Positions 63,446 to 64,000 of a DNA stretch of 64,000 bases are shown in pieces; positions within the stretch are counted from its first letter, which is position 1; every line of letters starts with the position of its first letter. This stretch comes from Cupriavidus pauculus (GTDB taxonomy: Bacteria; Pseudomonadota; Gammaproteobacteria; Burkholderiales; Burkholderiaceae): the NCBI RefSeq assembly GCF_022179805.1, contig NZ_BPUO01000001.1, positions 672,810 through 736,809 on the forward strand, in the 5' to 3' direction. Both the position numbers and the translations under genes were made by a program. A model generated the notes under the pieces. It was not told the origin of the DNA. It made no database searches and was given only the letters and a program-made list of their open reading frames with translations.

Positions 63446-64000
63446 TTATCTCAGCGAAGCGGGGTGGGTGAAGCGTTCCTCATAGAGAATAGCAAACTGG
63501 TTCATGGCAGCCTTCCAGTCGTGCGTTGAACTGCCCCACTTGCCGGTGATGTTGCGCAGGGCCAGCCATAGCAGCTTGGTTGCCGCCTCGTCACTGGGGA
63601 AGTGCCCCCGCGTCTTGATGATCTTGCGTAGTTGCGCGTTGATGCTTTCAATCGCATTGGTCGTGTAGATGATCTTGCGGATCGCCGGCGGGAACGCAAA
63701 GAACGGGATCACCTGGTCCCAGACGCGACGCCAGGACGCGGCAATCGGGGGATACTTCTTAGCCCATTCTCCCTGCTCGAAGGCCGCCAGTTCGGCCAGC
63801 GCCGCCTCAACAGTGGGCGCGGTGTATACGGGCTTGAGCGCTGCCGCCACGGCCCGGCGCTCTTTCCAACCGGCGTAGTCCAAACTGTTTCGGATCAGGT
63901 GCACGATGCAGGTCTGTAGCGTCGTGTGCGGGAACACCGCGTTCAAGGCCTGTTCCATGCCCTTGAGCCCGTCAGTCACCGCAATGAGGATGTCCTGCGT
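63446..64000 (-). CDS. IS256-family transposase, C-terminal part (N-terminus beyond window)
   Basis: 184 codons open to the right edge. ILIAVTDGLKGMEQALNAVFP contains the second Asp of the DDE triad, TCIVHLIRNSLDY follows, and IYTTNAIESINAQLRK holds the catalytic Glu; WGSSTHDWKAAMNQFAILYEERF is the typical C-terminus. The element inserted next to the island's right repeat rather than inside it. Complete or broken status cannot be judged from here. Confidence 0.9.
   Translation of the reverse strand, partial: TQDILIAVTDGLKGMEQALNAVFPHTTLQTCIVHLIRNSLDYAGWKERRAVAAALKPVYTAPTVEAALAELAAFEQGEWAKKYPPIAASWRRVWDQVIPFFAFPPAIRKIIYTTNAIESINAQLRKIIKTRGHFPSDEAATKLLWLALRNITGKWGSSTHDWKAAMNQFAILYEERFTHPASLR

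Noticed and set aside
1..64000. CRISPR arrays, rRNA operons and prophage structural genes
   Set aside because: Looked for regularly spaced repeats, rRNA stretches and phage head/tail genes; none seen.

Overview
The window looks like a chromosome segment of a high-GC beta-proteobacterium of the Burkholderiaceae, most likely Cupriavidus or a close Ralstonia relative. The evidence is the hemC / hemD-hemX fusion / hemY run, the yqgE-ruvX-pyrR-pyrB-pyrC' block, the waaC-waaA pair, and GC-rich third codon positions throughout. This taxonomic call is inference from gene content; no database was searched.

Layout. 1-15.5 kb is housekeeping: PEP carboxylase (cut by the left edge), tetrapyrrole synthesis (hemC, hemDX, hemY), a photolyase, an RsuA pseudouridine synthase, the yqgE-ruvX-pyrRBC' pyrimidine block, plsC and apaH. 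15.7-46.4 kb is a very large surface-polysaccharide locus. Its plus-strand operon (15.7-33.8 kb) makes dTDP-L-rhamnose (rmlBDAC), GDP-4-keto-6-deoxymannose (manC, gmd) and then GDP-L-fucose and/or GDP-L-colitose (an fcl/colC-like gene followed by a ColD-like PLP enzyme with His in place of the usual Lys). It also encodes a Wzm/Wzt ABC exporter and six glycosyltransferases, one fused to an FkbM methyltransferase through 18 consecutive prolines. Two minus-strand operons (33.9-40.3 and 41.6-46.4 kb) carry a Wzx/Wzy-type pathway: two flippases, a polymerase-like protein, GT2 and GT4 transferases and a WcaJ-like initiating transferase. A WecA-like initiating transferase sits between them on the plus strand. 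So two initiation enzymes and both export logics lie side by side. 46.8-50.5 kb supplies core functions (manB, waaC, waaA). 50.6-58.2 kb is ordinary again: a META-domain lipoprotein, a TolC-type channel, rhodanese, pcm, a TetR regulator, a YkgJ-type protein, a DUF1439-like lipoprotein, uppP, trmB and tRNA-Gly(CCC).

58.2-63.3 kb is the most interesting part: a 5.1-kb, visibly more AT-rich island bounded by a perfect 40-bp direct repeat of the 5' half of tRNA-Gly(CCC). It carries a tightly coupled three-gene operon, in transcription order a MazG-type NTP pyrophosphohydrolase, a thymidylate-synthase-fold protein that keeps the catalytic residues, and a family-4-type uracil-DNA glycosylase fused to a Panacea-like antitoxin domain. 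A Shedu-like (DUF4263) nuclease gene and a small divergent gene follow. No integrase is visible. I read this as a defence island whose three-gene nucleotide/DNA-base operon may be an undescribed anti-phage system. Just beyond the island the window ends inside an IS256-family transposase gene.
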